Source: Bifidobacterium pongonis
GTDB lineage: Bacteria > Actinomycetota > Actinomycetes > Actinomycetales > Bifidobacteriaceae
NCBI RefSeq assembly: GCF_019331805.1
Contig: NZ_JAHBBE010000003.1
Span: 1 to 64,000 of the forward strand
Length of the DNA stretch: 64,000 nt
Reading direction: 5' to 3'
Under the pieces are notes generated by a model that worked only from the letters and a program-made list of their open reading frames with translations, did no database searches and was not told the DNA's origin. This document shows, piece by piece, positions 28,285 through 37,102 of the stretch. Every line of letters begins with the position of its first letter. The stretch's first letter is position 1. The position numbers were made by a program, and so were the translations under genes.

Positions 28285-28289
28285 CGGAA

Positions 28290-30431
28290 TCAGCTGATAT
28301 TGCGCGTGTAGGTGCAGGCGGGGTACGCCGAGCACCCGTAGAACATGCGGTCCGGATTATTACGCGGGCGGTGCTTCTGCAGCGCATTGCCGCAGGCAGG
28401 GCATTGCGGCGGCAGCGAAACTCCACGGAAAATATTCGGGCAGATGCAGTCGCGCAGCTCATACATGAACCGCGAAGGCCGGGCCTGATCGACCACGAAG
28501 AACACCTTCTTGCGGCATCTGGTCATGGCCACGTAGAACAGGCGGCGTTCCTCCGCATTCGGGTATTCCTCCGCTTCGGGCAGCAGCAGCCCGAGCAGCG
28601 GCTCCTCGCCGATGGCGCTGGGGAAGCCCTTCAACCCGCCGGAACAGCACAGCACGAACACGAAGTCGCGCTGCAAACCCTTGGACTTGTGCGCGGTCAG
28701 GAATTCGATGTCCAAACCCGGGTTGTCCCGGAATGTGAACTTGGAGTCGCCGCTGCGGGTGAACAGGCCCTCCCGGTCGTAACGGAGAATGAGGTCGACA
28801 TCGCTCCGGTAACGCCCGAGCAGCATCACGGTCGCCTTCTTCGGCAGTTTGCGCAGCTGCTCGACGATCACGTCGAAGCGTTCCTCCACGGTCTGCCCGC
28901 CCAACGCCTTGAGCGAATGGTCCTTCCGCTCGTCGGTGCTGTGCAGATGCTTGACGTACAGGTTCGGGTCGGCCATCACGAATTCGCCGCTGGCCTCGAT
29001 CAGGCTGGTGCGGAACCTTCTGGTGGTGGTGATCTGGAACATGCGGGTTTCGCCCCACTGATTCCACAATTCGTCGAAGTCGAGAATAAGGCTGATGTCG
29101 CTGCCGGAGAACCGGTAGATCGACTGCCAGTCGTCGCCCACGCAGAACAGCGAGAAATCCTTCTGTTCACGCAGCGCGCGGATCAGCCGATACCTCGGTC
29201 GCGACATGTCCTGGTATTCGTCGATGAGCACATAACGGTAGTTGTGGCGGTAGGCGCCGTTGCGCACGCAGTCGATCGCGTCGACGATCATGCCGGGGAA
29301 GTCAATGCCGTGCCTGTCCTGCAGGTTGCTCATATAGGCGGCGTACAACGGTTCGATCAGGTTGATCATCTCATGGTTGCGGCCCGCGTGTTCGCCGCCG
29401 TAATTGGCGTTGAGCGCGCGCATGTCGTCGATGGTGATGTTGTTCGACCGCATGTGCTGGATGGCGGTTCCTGCCACTTCGACGAAATGCCGCGTGTACT
29501 GGTTGAGGTCGTAATCCTTGCCCTGCGTTTGGAAATCCTCGGATTCGGCGGGCTGCTCGTACTTCTTCCTGACCTGTTCCGGCATGAGCTTCAACGCGAG
29601 CAGACGGTAGGGGATGCTGCCGTGGAACAGCTGGTTGAACGCCGCGGCGATCGCCTTGTTCGAAGAGGCATCGTCGACGATCGGCCGCCGTTCGACGGTG
29701 GAGTTCCGGCAGATTTCGAGGCCGAGACTATGGAAGGTGCAGGCGCGGATGGAAGCGCCGGTCTGCGCGCTAATGCGCCCGGACATCTCATCCGCGGATT
29801 TCTTCGTATACGACAGCACGAGGATCTCGTCCGGCTTAGCCTTGCCGGTTTTCAGCAGCCAGCTGATATAGCCCACGATGGTGGTGGTTTTGCCGGTTCC
29901 CGCACCGGCCAACACCAGGGTGTTGCGGTCGGCGCCGGCGATGGCGCTGATCTGTTCGTCGCTCAGGTCGTTCTTTTCGATGGGGCCGATCGTGGCACGG
30001 ACGTTGGCGATGGTTGCGGTATCCGCCATGGGCTGCGGGGTGAGCCGTGCGGAGCTGCGCGGGTTCCTGCCGCGGTGAAGGGCGGCGAGTTCGGGGGAGA
30101 GCGGGTAGGCGTTGGCGCGCTTCAGGGATTGCGGGGATTGCGGGGATTGCGGGGAGAAGGATTGCCGCTGCGTGCGCCGGGTGGCCTGGGGGCGGTTCGC
30201 TCGGGCGGACGCCGCGGTTGCGCCGGGCTGGGTGTTCGACCGGCCGGACCGGGGTGCGGGGCGGGCCGCGGATCGGGTGTTGGGCCGGCTGCTTGACTGG
30301 CTGGCCTGCCGGGGTCTGTTTCCGGTGGAGGGATTGGGGGAGGAGGGGGATGCGGGAGCGGCCGGTTCCGGGTCGGCGTCTTCGCCGAGCAGCGCCCGTC
30401 TCACCAGTTGCAAGAGTCCCATGAGTCCCAT
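28290..30431 (-). CDS. UvrD/HelD-type superfamily 1 helicase with C-terminal zinc finger
   Basis: The product has 713 residues. After a low-complexity N-terminus of about 150 residues (Pro/Ser/Arg/Gln-rich, with SPQSPQSPQS) comes an SF1 helicase core: Walker A VLAGAGTGKTTT (near residue 177), VLIDEYQDMSRPRYR (near 405), GDDWQSIYRFSGSD and LTAHKSKGLQ. The end has a topoisomerase-type zinc finger (CPACG, then YGCSAYPACTYT). This layout resembles DNA helicase IV. It probably unwinds DNA during repair. I start at ATG 30431 behind GGAGGG; the in-frame extension upstream has no ribosome site. Confidence 0.85.
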   Translation of the reverse strand: MGLMGLLQLVRRALLGEDADPEPAAPASPSSPNPSTGNRPRQASQSSSRPNTRSAARPAPRSGRSNTQPGATAASARANRPQATRRTQRQSFSPQSPQSPQSLKRANAYPLSPELAALHRGRNPRSSARLTPQPMADTATIANVRATIGPIEKNDLSDEQISAIAGADRNTLVLAGAGTGKTTTIVGYISWLLKTGKAKPDEILVLSYTKKSADEMSGRISAQTGASIRACTFHSLGLEICRNSTVERRPIVDDASSNKAIAAAFNQLFHGSIPYRLLALKLMPEQVRKKYEQPAESEDFQTQGKDYDLNQYTRHFVEVAGTAIQHMRSNNITIDDMRALNANYGGEHAGRNHEMINLIEPLYAAYMSNLQDRHGIDFPGMIVDAIDCVRNGAYRHNYRYVLIDEYQDMSRPRYRLIRALREQKDFSLFCVGDDWQSIYRFSGSDISLILDFDELWNQWGETRMFQITTTRRFRTSLIEASGEFVMADPNLYVKHLHSTDERKDHSLKALGGQTVEERFDVIVEQLRKLPKKATVMLLGRYRSDVDLILRYDREGLFTRSGDSKFTFRDNPGLDIEFLTAHKSKGLQRDFVFVLCCSGGLKGFPSAIGEEPLLGLLLPEAEEYPNAEERRLFYVAMTRCRKKVFFVVDQARPSRFMYELRDCICPNIFRGVSLPPQCPACGNALQKHRPRNNPDRMFYGCSAYPACTYTRNIS

Positions 30432-30605
30432 TCGCGATCCCTCCGTTTCCTGTGCGGAGGCAATTATACTTCTACACTTCCGGCGTGCTCTCCGCGGGCC
30501 GTGCATCGGCGAACCTTGCCTAAGCAAATCAAGCCGGGCGAGTTGCCTTCAGATGCCCAGACTTCTAGACACCCGGCATGCAACCCACGCTCCCACATAA
30601 CGAAA

Positions 30606-30645
30606 CCGAGGGTCCGCCAGGCGCATGGCCTTACGGAACCCTCGG
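30606..30645 (-). terminator. Hairpin terminator of the ribose operon
   Basis: CCGAGGGTCCG pairs with CGGAACCCTCGG, with a smaller inner stem (GCCAGGCGCATGGC). It lies 65 bases past the rbsD stop, before the helicase gene that reads the same way. Confidence 0.55.
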
Positions 30646-30709
30646 CTCGCATTGCCCGATTTGGAAGTGGCGCCGCGGCGCCCGCTCCTCCCGCGTCGGC
30701 GGGAATGGG

Positions 30710-31105
30710 CTAGAACGGGACGCCGCAGCGGAGAATCACATTGGCGTACGGGGTGGTCTCGCCCGTGCGTAGGACAAACCTAGCCTCTTTGACATATGCT
30801 TTGAATCCTTTCTGATTGTTGTGCGGGATATAGGAGAGTGGTACGTCGAGGATGCCGGTGACCCAGCGTTCGGCTTGCGTGCCTTGCGCCTCCCGGGCCA
30901 TCACGCCTTCCTCCAATACCACATGCGGCCGCAGGGCCCGCAGCGCCTCCTCGAAGCGGGGGACGCCGAACACCAGCGCCAAGTCGATGACCTCGACGCC
31001 GGGCGGCACGGGGAGTCCGCAATCGGAGATCGCGAACAGGTCCTTGTGCCGTAGACGCGCGACTGCCGAAGCGAGCTGCGCGTTGAGTATGCCATGGCTG
31101 AGCAT
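30710..31105 (-). CDS. rbsD: D-ribose pyranase RbsD
   Basis: This 131-residue protein matches RbsD, which interconverts pyran and furan forms of ribose so that ribokinase can use it. Visible are the N-terminal LSHGILNAQLA, the HKDLFAISDCGLPVPPG block, the IDLALVFGVPRFEE segment and the C-terminal TGETTPYANVILRCGV. The conserved His, Asp and Tyr residues are present. The ATG at 31105 has AAGGAGGG in front. It is the last gene of the ribose transport operon, 178 bases behind rbsB. No ribokinase gene is adjacent. Confidence 0.93.
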   Translation of the reverse strand: MLSHGILNAQLASAVARLRHKDLFAISDCGLPVPPGVEVIDLALVFGVPRFEEALRALRPHVVLEEGVMAREAQGTQAERWVTGILDVPLSYIPHNNQKGFKAYVKEARFVLRTGETTPYANVILRCGVPF

Positions 31106-31283
31106 GGGCCCTCCTTGCCGCAAATTCTGTGGGACGATCAGCGCGATGCCGGTCCGGCTGGCCGAATCCGAGTCCGGGCTCGAGCCGGTGGCTCGCGGTG
31201 ATTCGTCGATTGTCCGTTGTCTGTTGTTCTTGGTCGTTTGTTTGTCGTTGGCCGTTGATTGTCAGTCGCTCGTGCGGACCGGC

Positions 31284-32258
31284 TCACTTGCCGCCGGTTC
31301 CGGTTTTGCCCAGTTCACTGACGTTTTCCTTGGTCACGGTCAGCACGTCGATGGACTGCGCACGTTCGGGATTCCTGCCTTTGATGGCTTCGGCGGCGGC
31401 GCGTACCGCACGCCTGCCGAGTTCCTTGGGGCGTTGCGCGATCGTGCCGGTCAACGTGCCTTCGTTCACGGCTTTGAGGCCGTCGGCGGTGCCGTCGAAG
31501 CCGAAGATCTTCACCGTCTTGCCGGCCTTGGAACCGAGTGCCTGGATCGCGCCCAGCGCCATTTCGTCGTTCTCGGCGTAGATGCCGACGACATTTGGGT
31601 GGGCCTGCATCAGATTGCTGGTGACGTCCAGCGCCTGCGAACGGTCGAAGTTGGCGGTTTGTTCGGCAACCACCCGAATGTCCGGATGGTTCTTCAGCCG
31701 CTGTTTGAAACCGTCGCCGCGATCGCGGGTCGAAGCCGCGCCGGGGATGCCCTGCAGGATCAGGATCTCGCCCTTCCGGTCGATGGCTTCGGCCAGCGCG
31801 TCGGCGGCCTGGGCTCCACCGGCGATGTTGTCCGAGGCGATATGTGCGGTCACGTCACGGCCGGTGACGGCGCGGTCGACGGAGATGACGGGCAGTTTCG
31901 CGTCGAGCAGCGGGGCGACGGTGGGTGCGGCGGCATCCGAATCGACCGGGTTGATGATGACCGCTTTGGCGCCCTGCGATTGGGCGTTCTGCGCCTGGTT
32001 CTGCTGCGTGGCGGAATCGTTCTGCGCGTCGGAGATGAGCAGTTCGACCCCGAGTTTCGCGGCCTCCGCCTTGGCCCCGTCGCGCAGGTCGACGAAGAAC
32101 GGGTTGTTCAGCGTCGATATCAGCATCGCCACTTTGGGCTGCTCGGCCTTGGTTGCGGCCGGTTTCCGCGCCCCGCATGCGCCGGTGCCGATGATCAGGG
32201 CCGCGGCGCAGACTATGGCGGCTGCGATGCGTAGGGGTGTGCCGAAACGATGATGCAT
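31284..32258 (-). CDS. rbsB: Ribose ABC transporter substrate-binding lipoprotein RbsB
   Basis: This 324-residue protein has a signal peptide ending in the lipobox GTGAC (Cys28), then a periplasmic-binding-protein domain of the ribose/galactose type: VAMLISTLNNPFFVDLRDGA, SVDRAVTGRDVTAHIASDN, ILILQGIPGAASTRDRGDGF and VGIYAENDEMALGAIQA. It captures ribose outside the cell and delivers it to RbsC. It lies 144 bases behind rbsC; the gap contains a GTTGCTGGT direct repeat. Confidence 0.92.
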   Translation of the reverse strand: MHHRFGTPLRIAAAIVCAAALIIGTGACGARKPAATKAEQPKVAMLISTLNNPFFVDLRDGAKAEAAKLGVELLISDAQNDSATQQNQAQNAQSQGAKAVIINPVDSDAAAPTVAPLLDAKLPVISVDRAVTGRDVTAHIASDNIAGGAQAADALAEAIDRKGEILILQGIPGAASTRDRGDGFKQRLKNHPDIRVVAEQTANFDRSQALDVTSNLMQAHPNVVGIYAENDEMALGAIQALGSKAGKTVKIFGFDGTADGLKAVNEGTLTGTIAQRPKELGRRAVRAAAEAIKGRNPERAQSIDVLTVTKENVSELGKTGTGGK

Positions 32259-32402
32259 GATGCTTCCTTTCTGTTGCCTGTGTTGCTGGTGTTGCTGGTG
32301 TTGCCGTGGTGTGCGTGGGGTGTGGTGAAGTTTCGTGGAATCATGTGATGGGACTGCATGTGGTGGGGTGATGGGGGAAAGGAACGTGCTCGGCGGCGCC
32401 CG

Positions 32403-33398
32403 TCAATGGACGTCGACCTTGCGTCGCAGGGTGTCGCAGCTTACCGCGAAGGCGATGACCAGTCCGATCACGACCTTCTGCCAGAACGAGGAGACGTTCA
32501 TGATGTTCAGTCCGTTGCGGATCACGGCTAGCAGGATCGCGCCGACGAACGTGCCGGAGACGCGCCCCTTGCCACCGGAAAGCGACGCGCCGCCGATCAC
32601 CACCGAGGCGATCGCATCCATCTCGTAACCGTCCGCGGCCTGCGGTTGCGCCGAATGGAGCCTGCCCGCGATGACTAGTCCGGCGACGGCGGCGAAGATG
32701 CCGGACAGCATGAACACCATGATTTGGGTTTTGTGTACGGGAATGCCCGACAGCCGGGAGGCTTCCATGTTGCCGCCGACCGCATACATGGACCGCCCGA
32801 TGGTGGTGAGGTTCAGGATCGCCGATGCCACGCCTCCCATGACGATCATCATGATGATCGGCACGGGCACGCCGAGCACGGTGCCGCCGAAGAAGTTGAC
32901 CGTGCCGGAGGTGGGGATGGGCCTGCCGGTGGAGATGACCAGTGTCAGGCCGCGTGCCACCGACATCATCGCCAGCGTGGTGATGAAGGACGGCAGTTTC
33001 AGGAACGCGTTCATCAGGCCGGAGCATGCGCCGAACGCCGCCCCGGCGAGCACGCCGACCAATACCGTGAGCAGTGGGGGAAGACCCATGTTCGCGCCCG
33101 CATGGGCGGTGATCATGCTGGTGACGGCGGCGGTCGCGCCGACCGAAAGGTCGATGCCGGCCGCGACGATCGCGAAGGTCTGCCCGAAGGCGAGAATGGC
33201 CACGGTGGTGGCTTGGATGCCCACGTTCATCAGGTTCGTGGCGCTCAGGAATGCCGGGGCCGCGAATGAGAGCGCGATGCACAGCGCGATCAACCCGAGG
33301 AGCGCGCCGTTGCGGGACGCGAACGCCGCGACGCGCCCGAGCGTCGTCGGCTCGTCATACCGGCGCAGGCCGTTCGTCGCGCGATTCGTGGATGCCAT
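32403..33398 (-). CDS. rbsC: Ribose ABC transporter permease RbsC
   Basis: The product has 331 residues and about eight or more membrane spans in the RbsC/AraH pattern. Signatures include FAIVAAGIDLSVGATAAVTS, FITTLAMMSVARGL, MYAVGGNMEASRLSGIPV and DAIASVVIGGASLSGGKG. It forms the membrane channel for ribose. It begins 9 bases past the rbsA stop, so the two are coupled. Confidence 0.93.
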   Translation of the reverse strand: MASTNRATNGLRRYDEPTTLGRVAAFASRNGALLGLIALCIALSFAAPAFLSATNLMNVGIQATTVAILAFGQTFAIVAAGIDLSVGATAAVTSMITAHAGANMGLPPLLTVLVGVLAGAAFGACSGLMNAFLKLPSFITTLAMMSVARGLTLVISTGRPIPTSGTVNFFGGTVLGVPVPIIMMIVMGGVASAILNLTTIGRSMYAVGGNMEASRLSGIPVHKTQIMVFMLSGIFAAVAGLVIAGRLHSAQPQAADGYEMDAIASVVIGGASLSGGKGRVSGTFVGAILLAVIRNGLNIMNVSSFWQKVVIGLVIAFAVSCDTLRRKVDVH

Positions 33399-33407
33399 GT
33401 CGTCTCC

Positions 33408-34988
33408 TTACCGTGCCTGTCGGGACTGTCGTGTTTGCTGCGCTGGCCGCTTCTGCCGCTTCTGCCGTGCCTTGGGCTTACGCTGCCCGCCGTTGCCCTG
33501 TTCCGCGGCTCCCATGTGCGAGACCGCGAGCGCCATGACCTTCTCCTGCGTCGCTTCCGCGGCGGGCAGCCCGCCGGTGATGCGCCCTTCGCTCATGACC
33601 AGCACCCTGTCGGACATGCCGAGCACTTCGGGCAGGTCGGAGGATGCCATGAGCACGCAGCCGCCGTTGGCGGTGATGCTGTTGATCAGGTCGTAGATTT
33701 CCACGCGTGCGCCGACGTCGACGCCGCGCGTCGGTTCGTCGAGCAGCAGTATGTCCACGTCGGCCATGGACCATTTGCCGAATACGATTTTCTGCTGGTT
33801 GCCTCCGGAGAGCGAGCCGACCGATTGGGTGATGCCCGCCATGCGGATGCGGAGTTTCCGGGCGGTGGCGGTTTCGCGTGCGCGTTGGCCGCGCCGGTCG
33901 ATGAATCCGTGCCGTGCCGTGGGGATCATGGTGGCGAGGCCGAGGTTGTCCGCCACGCTGGCTTCGGGGATGAGCCCTTGGGCGCGGCGGTTTTCCGGCA
34001 CGAGGCCAAGTCCGGCTGCGATTGATGTGGCGATGGATTGTTTCGGCAGCGTTTTGCCGTGCACGCGGACGGTGCCGGAGTCGTAGGTGTCGGCGCCGAA
34101 GATCGCGCGCAGCGTTTCGGTGCGTCCCGCGCCGACCAGTCCGGCCAATCCCACCACTTCGCCGGCGCGGACCTGCAGGGTGATGCCGTGAATGGCGCCT
34201 TTGCGGCTCAATCCGGATGTTTCGAGCAGGATGCCGCCGGGCTTGCGTGCGATGCGGGGGAATTTGTTCGTGATGTTCCTGCCGACCATGAGTTTGACGA
34301 GTTCCTGCTCGCTGGTGGTGGCGGGGACGGTGCCGACGCGCCTGCCGTCGCGGAGCACCGTGACTTTGTCGCCGATGCGGGCGACTTCGTCGAGATGGTG
34401 GGAGATGTAGACCATGCCGACGCCTTGCGTTTTGAGATCGTCCATGATGGCGAACAGTTGGTCGCATTCCTTGCGGCTCAACGCGGCGGTCGGCTCGTCG
34501 AGGATGAGGATCGATGCCTCCTGCATGAGCGCTTTCGCGATTTCCGTCATCTGTTGTTGCGCTACGCCCAGTTCGCCGATGGGCGTGTGCACGTCGACGT
34601 CCAGACCAATGGGCTTGATGGCCTGTTGTGCTCTGCGTTCCATGGTCGCGCGGTCGATGATGCCTGCTTTGGTCGGCAATGCTCCCAGGAACAGGTTTTC
34701 CATGACGGACAGTTGCGGAACGAGGTTGAGTTCCTGGTGGATGACTGCGATGCCGAGTCTGCGTGCGGTTGCCGTGTCGGGGATGCGGACGGTCCGGTCG
34801 TCGATTTCGATGCGGCCTTCGTCCGGTTGGTGGATGCCGCTCATCATTTTGATGAGGGTGGATTTGCCCGCGCCGTTCTCGCCGAGCAGTACGTGCACGT
34901 TGCCGGGTTCCACGGCGAGCGATACGCGATCCACGGCTTTCGTGCCGCCGAAGGTTTTGGATACCTTGATCAGGGATAATCTCGTCAT
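33408..34988 (-). CDS. rbsA: Ribose ABC transporter ATP-binding protein RbsA
   Basis: This 526-residue protein has two ABC domains. The first has Walker A LLGENGAGKSTLIK, a Q-loop IHQELNLVPQLSV and Walker B ILILDEPTAAL. The second has VGLAGLVGAGRTETLRAI, signature VGSLSGGNQQK and DILLLDEPTRGVDVG. The degenerate second Walker A is normal for sugar importers of this type. The C-terminal tail is Lys/Arg/Gln-rich (RKPKARQKRQKRPAQQ). The ATG at 34988 sits two to three bases behind GAGGA; a GTG at 34997 behind AAGGGG is an alternative. It opens the ribose operon. Confidence 0.93.
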   Translation of the reverse strand: MTRLSLIKVSKTFGGTKAVDRVSLAVEPGNVHVLLGENGAGKSTLIKMMSGIHQPDEGRIEIDDRTVRIPDTATARRLGIAVIHQELNLVPQLSVMENLFLGALPTKAGIIDRATMERRAQQAIKPIGLDVDVHTPIGELGVAQQQMTEIAKALMQEASILILDEPTAALSRKECDQLFAIMDDLKTQGVGMVYISHHLDEVARIGDKVTVLRDGRRVGTVPATTSEQELVKLMVGRNITNKFPRIARKPGGILLETSGLSRKGAIHGITLQVRAGEVVGLAGLVGAGRTETLRAIFGADTYDSGTVRVHGKTLPKQSIATSIAAGLGLVPENRRAQGLIPEASVADNLGLATMIPTARHGFIDRRGQRARETATARKLRIRMAGITQSVGSLSGGNQQKIVFGKWSMADVDILLLDEPTRGVDVGARVEIYDLINSITANGGCVLMASSDLPEVLGMSDRVLVMSEGRITGGLPAAEATQEKVMALAVSHMGAAEQGNGGQRKPKARQKRQKRPAQQTRQSRQAR

Positions 34989-35168
34989 GTTCCTCACCGA
35001 CCCCTTGCCGCATGCGTGGGCGACGTCGCCCCATGCGTCGTATGTGTTGCGTTTGTCTTCCTGGCGTTTCGGCGGGGTTCGGGTTTCGCTTCGATGCGTG
35101 CCGATCGGCGCCGATTCGGCGGCCGCCCGCTTCGCTCGGGTGCGCCGCGCGGTGCGGTGGCCGGAGCC

Positions 35169-35211
35169 GAAACGTTATCACAACTCTAACGTATTTAGAC
35201 GCTTTGCTCAA
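35169..35211 (-). promoter_or_regulatory. Promoter and possible operator of the ribose operon
   Basis: On the minus strand TTGAGC (35206-35211) and TAGAGT (35183-35188) are exactly 17 bases apart, a good vegetative promoter. Just downstream is GATAACGTTTC, with an AACGTT core like LacI-family operators. The rest of the 320-base gap to dtd (35003-35317) holds no gene that I can see. Confidence 0.65.
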
Positions 35212-35317
35212 CTATGTCGAATTAGGGGGTGAAGGGTGTGCGGGCCGTGATATGCGGGCCTTCGCCGTTGAAGGCCGCTTCCCGCGCAGCCCGCCACGCC
35301 GGCCGAAGAGGGGACGT

Positions 35318-35782
35318 TCAGTCCGCGGTGAGCGTGAGATTCATCGGCCCGTCCGCGACCATGCCGACCTGCATGCGTGCGCCGAAACGCCCTTCGCGCA
35401 CCGGCACGCCTCCGGAGCGCAACGCCTCGTTCAGTCTGATCCACATGATGTTCGCACGTTCGTCATCCGGGTCACCGCTCACCAGTCGCGGCCTGCCGGT
35501 GGCGGTGCGTTCGAGGCGGGTCAGCGGTTGCGGAATGGACAGTATCTCGCCGCCGATCTCCTGGACGGACATGGCCCGTCCGTCGGCTGCCTCGAAGCAG
35601 CGCAGGGTGAGAATCCGGTGCGCCATGCGCGAGATCCGGGATTCGCTATCGCTCGGCTCGATCTCGACGGTCAGCACGAGCCCCGGCCCGATGAACTGCG
35701 GGTCGAAGGTGGGGTCGATGCCGTCCAGGGCGTTGAGTGCGGTGACGCTCGCCTCACGGACGCGCTGCAGGATGACGCGCAT
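35318..35782 (-). CDS. dtd: D-aminoacyl-tRNA deacylase-like protein with altered catalytic motifs
   Basis: This 154-residue protein aligns along its length with DTD, which removes wrongly attached D-amino acids from tRNA: MRVILQRVREASVTAL at the start, FIGPGLVLTVEI, and RFGARMQVGMVADGPMNLTL at the end. The active-site SQFTL motif is replaced by IPQPL, losing the key Thr, and GPVT reads GPMN. It may be a slowed or repurposed member. It starts four bases behind the channel gene stop and is probably co-transcribed with it. Confidence 0.75.
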   Translation of the reverse strand: MRVILQRVREASVTALNALDGIDPTFDPQFIGPGLVLTVEIEPSDSESRISRMAHRILTLRCFEAADGRAMSVQEIGGEILSIPQPLTRLERTATGRPRLVSGDPDDERANIMWIRLNEALRSGGVPVREGRFGARMQVGMVADGPMNLTLTAD

Positions 35783-35786
35783 GCCG

Positions 35787-36599
35787 TCAGCGCTCCTCGG
35801 CGGTTGCGGTCGCGGTCGCCACTGGCGAATCCGCGGCGCCGGCGCCGGTGGCGGGGGTGATGCCGATCGCGGCCATATCCGCCCGGTGCTCGCGCAGTTC
35901 GTCATGCAGCGCAGCGACGGTGGCGTTCAGTTCGGCGACGCTGCTGCGCAGCTGCTGGATCTCGCTGCTGCTCTCTTGGGCGCGCTTGTCGGTCTCGCTG
36001 TCCACGCGGTCGACGATCCACGAGGCCAGCGTGGCCGTGACGATGCCGATCAGCGCGATGCCGGTGACCATCAGGCCCACCGCGATGCACTTGCCCTGCC
36101 AGGTCACGGGGGAGAGGTCGCCGTAGCCGACCGTGGTGACGGTGACGAACGTCCACCACAGCGCCTTGCCGAAATCGGTGATCTTCGCCCCCGGCGCGGC
36201 GCGTTCCACATCGAGGATCGCCAGGGAGCCGATGTAGATGAGCAGCACCGCGCTGCTGCAGACGTACATGGTGATGCGCCCGCGCACCGCCATGCCGCTG
36301 GTGCGGTTCAGCACGTTGAGCACGGCCACCAGCCGCAGCAGGCGCAGCGGCCTGAAGATCGGCAACACGATCGACAGCAACGTGATCAGGTTGTTCTTGA
36401 ACCAGGCCTTCTTGTTGCGGGCGAGCGAGATCGAAGCCACGTAGTCGATGATGAAGACCACCCAGATGATGTTGATGGCGTTCTCACACAGGGCGATATG
36501 CGTTCTTGCGAGCACCTCCCACGAATAGGCGAACAGGAAGACCAGCGCCAGTGCCGTCATCGGCCATTCGGTGATTCTCTGCCATTTGCTCAATGTCAT
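35787..36599 (-). CDS. Voltage-gated-type potassium channel
   Basis: This 270-residue ion channel has four N-terminal membrane spans including an Arg-rich S4-like segment (FRPLRLLRLVAVLNVLNR), a pore helix with selectivity filter TVTTVGYGDLSP (near residue 160) and a last span. A C-terminal Ser/Glu/Gln-rich coiled coil (about residues 205-240) may assemble the tetramer. The last 25 residues are Ala/Thr-rich. I start at ATG 36599 behind GAGGCGG; the frame extends upstream without a ribosome site. Confidence 0.88.
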   Translation of the reverse strand: MTLSKWQRITEWPMTALALVFLFAYSWEVLARTHIALCENAINIIWVVFIIDYVASISLARNKKAWFKNNLITLLSIVLPIFRPLRLLRLVAVLNVLNRTSGMAVRGRITMYVCSSAVLLIYIGSLAILDVERAAPGAKITDFGKALWWTFVTVTTVGYGDLSPVTWQGKCIAVGLMVTGIALIGIVTATLASWIVDRVDSETDKRAQESSSEIQQLRSSVAELNATVAALHDELREHRADMAAIGITPATGAGAADSPVATATATAEER

Positions 36600-36817
36600 G
36601 TTCCGCCTCTCAGTCTCACGTATCTTCAGCATACGGTAACGCGGCGGGGCGTCGGGCCGGGAAGGCGCGCCCGACGTGCCCCGTGCCGCGATCATATAAT
36701 GAAAGTGATTTTCTAAAAGTCTTTTCCTGATTGTATGATGCGAGCTGACGCGGTGAACATCCGCGCCGCACATCACCGGTATCACCATCGGTATCGCCAG
36801 AAGGAAAGGAAACGATC

Positions 36818-36946
36818 ATGACCATGACAAGCAAGCTGTTCTCCGCCATCAAGCGCGGTCTGGAGGTCAGCGGCATGAACGCCATCGGCGAGGCAGGCTA
36901 CAGCGAATCCATGGTGGAGGCGCTGGAAGGCATGTCCAGGCGATGA
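36818..36946 (+). CDS. Small protein of 42 residues, function unknown
   Basis: A strong ribosome site (AAGGAAAGGAAACGATC) precedes an ATG at 36818. The product is MTMTSKLFSAIKRGLEVSG, then MNAIGEAGYSESMVEALEG and MSRR, likely an amphipathic helix followed by a second short helix. There is no signal peptide or metal site. Possible -10 boxes upstream are TATAAT (36695) and TATGAT (36734). A perfect intrinsic terminator follows 100 bases later, so this is a complete one-gene transcription unit. Confidence 0.6.
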   Translation: MTMTSKLFSAIKRGLEVSGMNAIGEAGYSESMVEALEGMSRR

Positions 36947-37043
36947 ACACCGGAACCGGGCCATGCGGGTGCATGGCGGGCCGGGTATGAAGAAAGCCAT
37001 ACGACCATTCGAAGACGAACGACCATATGGCTTGATGATGAGG

Positions 37044-37071
37044 AAACGGACGATGGGGTCCGTTTTTTTTT
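37044..37071 (+). terminator. Intrinsic terminator of the 42-residue gene
   Basis: AAACGGAC pairs with GTCCGTTT and is followed by a run of nine T. A second hairpin (AGCCATA...TATGGCT, 36996-37033) lies just upstream. Confidence 0.85.
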
Positions 37072-37102
37072 ATTGCCGTAAGGCTTGCGGCGTGAGGTTC
37101 GC

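Noticed and set aside
28227-30296. A 689-codon open frame on the plus strand across the UvrD-like helicase
   Set aside because: It is antisense to a gene with complete helicase motifs and shows no domain or ribosome site.
32283-32302. GTTGCTGGT direct repeat before rbsB as a regulatory site
   Set aside because: Only two short units in simple G/T-rich sequence; no palindrome or known operator form.
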